Below are positions 6,243 through 8,533 of a DNA stretch of 8,533 nucleotides, piece after piece. Every line of letters starts with the position of its first letter. Positions within the stretch are counted from its first letter, which is position 1. The notes beneath the pieces are model-generated. The model ran no database searches and was not told the DNA's origin. It saw only the letters and a list, made by a program, of their open reading frames with translations. Both the position numbers and the translations under genes were made by a program. This DNA comes from Bacteroidota bacterium (GTDB taxonomy: Bacteria; Bacteroidota; Bacteroidia; B-17B0; B-17BO): assembly GCA_025356715.1 (NCBI GenBank), contig JANXRU010000240.1, positions 1-8,533 on the forward strand, read 5' to 3'.

Positions 6243-7268
6243 ATGAGACATTTACAATTAAAATATTTATTTTCTGCATTTATTATTGGAATCATTATTT
6301 TTTCTTGTAAAAAAAAGGAAGATCCTGTCGATCCTACCCCTACTCCGCCAGTTTCAACAACTGCTGCAGTTCCTTATGGAGAACCTGATTCAGTTTGGAC
6401 ACCAACTGGAACTGGGCCACGTTTAATTTTTAAATTTAAATTCGATTCAACTCAAGTTAGATTGGATAATTTTGGAAACCCAAATCCAACTATTCCTTCT
6501 GGACATGGTGCTTATTGCCCCGTATTCAATAAAATGGCGGCTCATTATATAGAGTTAGCCCAAAATGATTTAACCGCTTTAGGATCCGGTGTTGTTTTAT
6601 ACCATGCCCCTGAAACAGCTGTTGGAGGAACTACGGCTATACAATTTAGTCAATCTATTGTTGTTAGAGAAAATGTGATCTTTTATTCAACGCCTTTGAG
6701 TTCGGTAACTGCTGGTACCTATAAATGGTTACGTCTTTCCTTATCCTATCAAAACTATGATATTCCTTATAAAGCTAATGCTTTACCAACCGCTAATCAT
6801 ATTGGAACAGGCACTATTGCTTCATTTTTAGGCTATAAAACGTATGTTGAAAAATACAAAGTTAAAAGTCAAAACATTATTCCATCCGCAAGTGTTGGCG
6901 GCGCTTATGTAAATCATTTACAAGGGTATTGGGGTTTCGAAACATATATCGCTGGATATGGGTATTATATGGCTGACGGCCAACCTCCTGCGGGATCAAC
7001 AACAGTAGTAAATCCAAACTTTACAAATTCGCCTGTACCAGCCGGTAGTTGTGTAGTTACCTCAGTGTTTACGAATACAGCTAGTGTAGCTCAAAATTTA
7101 ACAATAACTGGAACTGAAACTCAAGATATAATTATTACAGTATCCGTTTCAACAAATAAAAGTTTCGAATGGCTTGACCTTACAACTGACGGCTATTATC
7201 AACCAGAAAATGGAGAAACACCAGTAGATATGGGAATTAGAGGGATTATACCAAAAGTACAGTATTAA
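6243..7268 (+). CDS. Exported lipoprotein of unknown function, beta-rich
   Basis: This is a 341-residue protein I cannot assign to a named family. Residues 1-21 are a lipoprotein signal peptide with lipobox I-F-S-C. Cys22 is the lipidation site, followed by Lys-Lys-Lys-Glu-Asp and a Pro/Thr-rich linker (about 28-42). The mature part is dominated by predicted beta strands rich in Tyr, Thr, Gly and Val, with 'RLIFKFKFDSTQVRLDNFG' near residues 60-78 and 'QGYWGFETYIAGYGYYM' near 228-244. Two mature-domain cysteines could pair: one in 'HGAYCPVF' and one in 'AGSCVVTS'. The C-terminal 'NKSFEWLDLTTDGYYQPENGE' and 'DMGIRGIIP' look like a conserved end, so the protein appears complete. There is no type IX sorting domain; it is probably anchored in the outer membrane. 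An A8 run (6309-6316) directly after the Cys22 codon is a possible slippage site. It lies between two terminators with its own promoter-like box, so it is probably monocistronic. Confidence 0.8.
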   Translation: MRHLQLKYLFSAFIIGIIIFSCKKKEDPVDPTPTPPVSTTAAVPYGEPDSVWTPTGTGPRLIFKFKFDSTQVRLDNFGNPNPTIPSGHGAYCPVFNKMAAHYIELAQNDLTALGSGVVLYHAPETAVGGTTAIQFSQSIVVRENVIFYSTPLSSVTAGTYKWLRLSLSYQNYDIPYKANALPTANHIGTGTIASFLGYKTYVEKYKVKSQNIIPSASVGGAYVNHLQGYWGFETYIAGYGYYMADGQPPAGSTTVVNPNFTNSPVPAGSCVVTSVFTNTASVAQNLTITGTETQDIIITVSVSTNKSFEWLDLTTDGYYQPENGETPVDMGIRGIIPKVQY

Positions 7269-7275
7269 TGTTTTT

Positions 7276-7318
7276 TAACTTAAAACAAACATCATAACAA
7301 TTATTTTAAGTTATTTTT
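7276..7318 (+). terminator. Likely terminator after the lipoprotein gene
   Basis: Perfect 10-bp arms TAACTTAAAA (7276-7285) and TTTTAAGTTA (7304-7313) enclose an 18-base loop and are followed by five T residues. The stem has only two G-C pairs (one C and one G in each strand pair set), and the loop is large, so it would be a weak terminator. Confidence 0.5.
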
Positions 7319-7340
7319 ACAGTCATACTTTAAACCAATT

Positions 7341-7348
7341 TTACTTTG
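7341..7348 (+). promoter_or_regulatory. Candidate -7 element TTACTTTG for the small Spy/CpxP-like gene
   Basis: It matches seven of eight positions of TAnnTTTG (T instead of A at position two). It lies 46 bp before the ATG at 7395 and downstream of the preceding terminator-like hairpin, so the gene is probably transcribed on its own. Confidence 0.4.
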
Positions 7349-7394
7349 CAACGTCTATTCATAAATTAAAACTATAATCCTAAATCAATCTCTT

Positions 7395-7823
7395 ATGAAA
7401 AAAGTAATTCTAATGGCAGCTTGTTTATTTGCAATAACAACTGCATCTAATGCTCAAGAAACAAAAACGACGACTGAGTCTAAACAAGCAAGTAAACACG
7501 AAAAACAACATACTCCAGAACAACATGCTCAGAGAAGTGTTGATGAATTAAATGCAACGGTTACTTTAACAGAAGACCAAAAGCCGAAAATTTATAATTT
7601 AGCTTTAACACGTTCAAAAAATATTGACGTTGTTAAAGAAAAATACAAAGGTCAAGCTGATAAAAAAGAAATTGAGAAATCAGAAATCCAAGCAATTCGT
7701 AAGACCTACCGTCAGGGTGTAAAAGCAATTTTAACACCAGAACAATTAGAAAAAGAGAAAGCTGCAAATCAATCTAAGAAAGTAAAAGATGAGGCTCCTA
7801 AAGAAGCAAATGAGTTAAAATAA
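7395..7823 (+). CDS. Small exported helical protein with LTxxQ motifs (Spy/CpxP-like)
   Basis: The protein has 142 residues. Residues 1-20 form a signal peptide (Lys2-Lys3, hydrophobic core, S-N-A before Gln21); Cys10 lies inside the core and is not a lipobox. The mature protein is very rich in Lys, Glu and Gln and appears almost wholly helical. Two LTxxQ-type motifs occur, LTEDQ at 58-62 and LTPEQ at 113-117, about 55 residues apart. This spacing and the helical character recall the periplasmic Spy/CpxP family, whose E. coli members act as chaperones or stress-response modulators. Many Bacteroidota encode small proteins of this style whose role is unproven. The Lys/Glu-rich tail (about 118-142) is probably disordered. 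The resemblance rests on motifs and composition only. It is convergent with waaA, and the two genes share a terminator. Confidence 0.8.
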   Translation: MKKVILMAACLFAITTASNAQETKTTTESKQASKHEKQHTPEQHAQRSVDELNATVTLTEDQKPKIYNLALTRSKNIDVVKEKYKGQADKKEIEKSEIQAIRKTYRQGVKAILTPEQLEKEKAANQSKKVKDEAPKEANELK

Positions 7824-7839
7824 TAGATTTCAAAAAAAT

Positions 7840-7883
7840 ATAAAAATAAAGAGGTTCGTGAAAACGAGCCTCTTTATTTTTAT
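7840..7883. terminator. Bidirectional terminator between the Spy/CpxP-like gene and waaA
   Basis: Arms 7840-7859 and 7864-7883 pair over 20 bp, with one G-U wobble (7855/7868) on the plus-strand transcript, and close on a GAAA tetraloop of the GNRA type (7860-7863). A-rich sequence on the left and T-rich sequence on the right give U tracts in both directions. The hairpin includes the stop codon of waaA (7880-7882), so the last bases of that gene are part of its own terminator. Confidence 0.85.
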
Positions 7884-8533
7884 TTACTTTTTAAATACTC
7901 ATTAATACATTTCACAATTTTAATGGTTGCTCCTGAATTATCTACAACGTAACTTTTTGCAATTTTAGATGCTAGCCGTAACTCGTTTTGATTCTCTATA
8001 AAAAAAATAAATTGATTATTTAAGTCTTCTACATTTTGAATTACAAACCCTGATTTTAAGCGAATAAGATCAAACGCCTCATTAAATTTCTTGAAATTAG
8101 GACCAAATAGTACCGGTAATCCAAATACTGATGGTTCTAATAAATTATGAATACCATTATTAAAGCCACCACCAATAAAAGAAACCGATCCGTATTGGTA
8201 GATAGAAGATAAAAATCCTATTGCATTTAAAATTATAACCGAATGATTATAGTTTGATAAATTATCTGAAAACAAATTAAATTCGATTTGATTCTTTATT
8301 AATAAACTTTTAATTCGTTCTATATTATTTTCATCAACTTCATGCGGGGCAATAATTAATTTAACATGAGCATATTTTTTCTTCAATAATAAATAAGATT
8401 CAACTAATAATTCTTCGTCTTTTTGCCAAGAACTTCCTGCAATAATTACAAAACTATCTTTTGCAAATAGTTCAATTTCAGTAATCATTTTAGGAGATTC
8501 CGTAATTTGTAAAACCCTATCAAAACGGGTATC
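7880..8533 (-). CDS. waaA: 3-deoxy-D-manno-octulosonic acid (KDO) transferase, C-terminal half (5' end beyond the right edge)
   Basis: WaaA (KdtA, glycosyltransferase family 30) transfers KDO from CMP-KDO to lipid A precursor at the inner face of the cytoplasmic membrane. The visible 217 codons are the C-terminal, donor-binding half of the GT-B fold. The frame stays open to the window edge and begins with D-T-R-F-D-R-V, the conserved segment that follows the interdomain region in this family. The Met at 8488 is therefore internal, not the start. Further landmarks are 'AGSSWQKDEELL' (32-43 of the visible part), 'LIIAPHE' (59-65), and 'FIGGGFNNGIHNLLEP' (119-134) followed by 'GLPVLFGPNFKKFNEA'. 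These match the nucleotide-sugar site; the Glu in H-N-L-L-E-P is the expected CMP-contacting residue. Known members are about 400-430 residues, so about half is missing. The gene ends inside a hairpin shared with the convergent small exported protein gene. Confidence 0.93.
   Translation of the reverse strand, partial: DTRFDRVLQITESPKMITEIELFAKDSFVIIAGSSWQKDEELLVESYLLLKKKYAHVKLIIAPHEVDENNIERIKSLLIKNQIEFNLFSDNLSNYNHSVIILNAIGFLSSIYQYGSVSFIGGGFNNGIHNLLEPSVFGLPVLFGPNFKKFNEAFDLIRLKSGFVIQNVEDLNNQFIFFIENQNELRLASKIAKSYVVDNSGATIKIVKCINEYLKSK

Noticed and set aside
7880..8488. Reading the right-edge gene as a complete 202-residue protein starting at the Met at 8488
   Set aside because: The frame stays open upstream to the window edge and encodes the conserved KDO transferase segment D-T-R-F-D-R-V, so the Met is internal and the gene is partial.
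1..8533. A defence system, mobile element, CRISPR array or biosynthetic cluster
   Set aside because: I found no nuclease, transposase, integrase, phage, toxin-antitoxin or CRISPR signature on either strand; the genes fit a normal Bacteroidota chromosome.

Overview
The window is AT-rich chromosomal DNA from a member of the Bacteroidota, probably Flavobacteriia or a near relative. Three things point there. Promoters fit the Bacteroidota -7 consensus TAnnTTTG and the genes lack Shine-Dalgarno sequences. Signal peptides end in the typical '...AQ' or '...SQ'. One protein ends in a type IX secretion type B (gliding-motility-associated, CHU_C-like) C-terminal domain, and the LpxD and KDO-transferase sequences are of the Bacteroidota type. 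No tRNA, rRNA, CRISPR, transposase or phage gene was seen.

Layout. Left part (1-3800, minus strand): three genes for exported proteins. One is a large secreted protein made of repeated PPC-like domains followed by Ig-like domains; its C-terminus runs off the left edge. Just upstream, and probably co-transcribed, is a 124-residue exported protein of unknown function. Further upstream is a complete 353-residue secreted protein with three Ig/PKD-like domains and a type B sorting domain. Middle (3921-7823, plus strand): an LpxD-family acyltransferase, an acyl-CoA dehydrogenase, a lipoprotein of unknown function and a small exported Spy/CpxP-like protein. Most of these have their own promoter-like -7 element, and two have terminator hairpins between them, so they look like separate transcription units rather than an operon. 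Right edge (7880-8533, minus strand): the C-terminal half of KDO transferase (waaA), convergent with the small exported protein. The two share a bidirectional terminator hairpin.

How the genes relate. The LpxD-like protein and WaaA both belong to lipid A/KDO (lipopolysaccharide core) synthesis. The acyl-CoA dehydrogenase belongs to fatty-acid or branched-chain amino-acid breakdown. The other genes encode envelope or exported proteins. Most of the window looks like ordinary Bacteroidota chromosome, and I do not see a clear new multi-gene system. The points most worth a second look are the unknown secreted pair on the left, the palindromes built around promoter elements, and several start-codon corrections.
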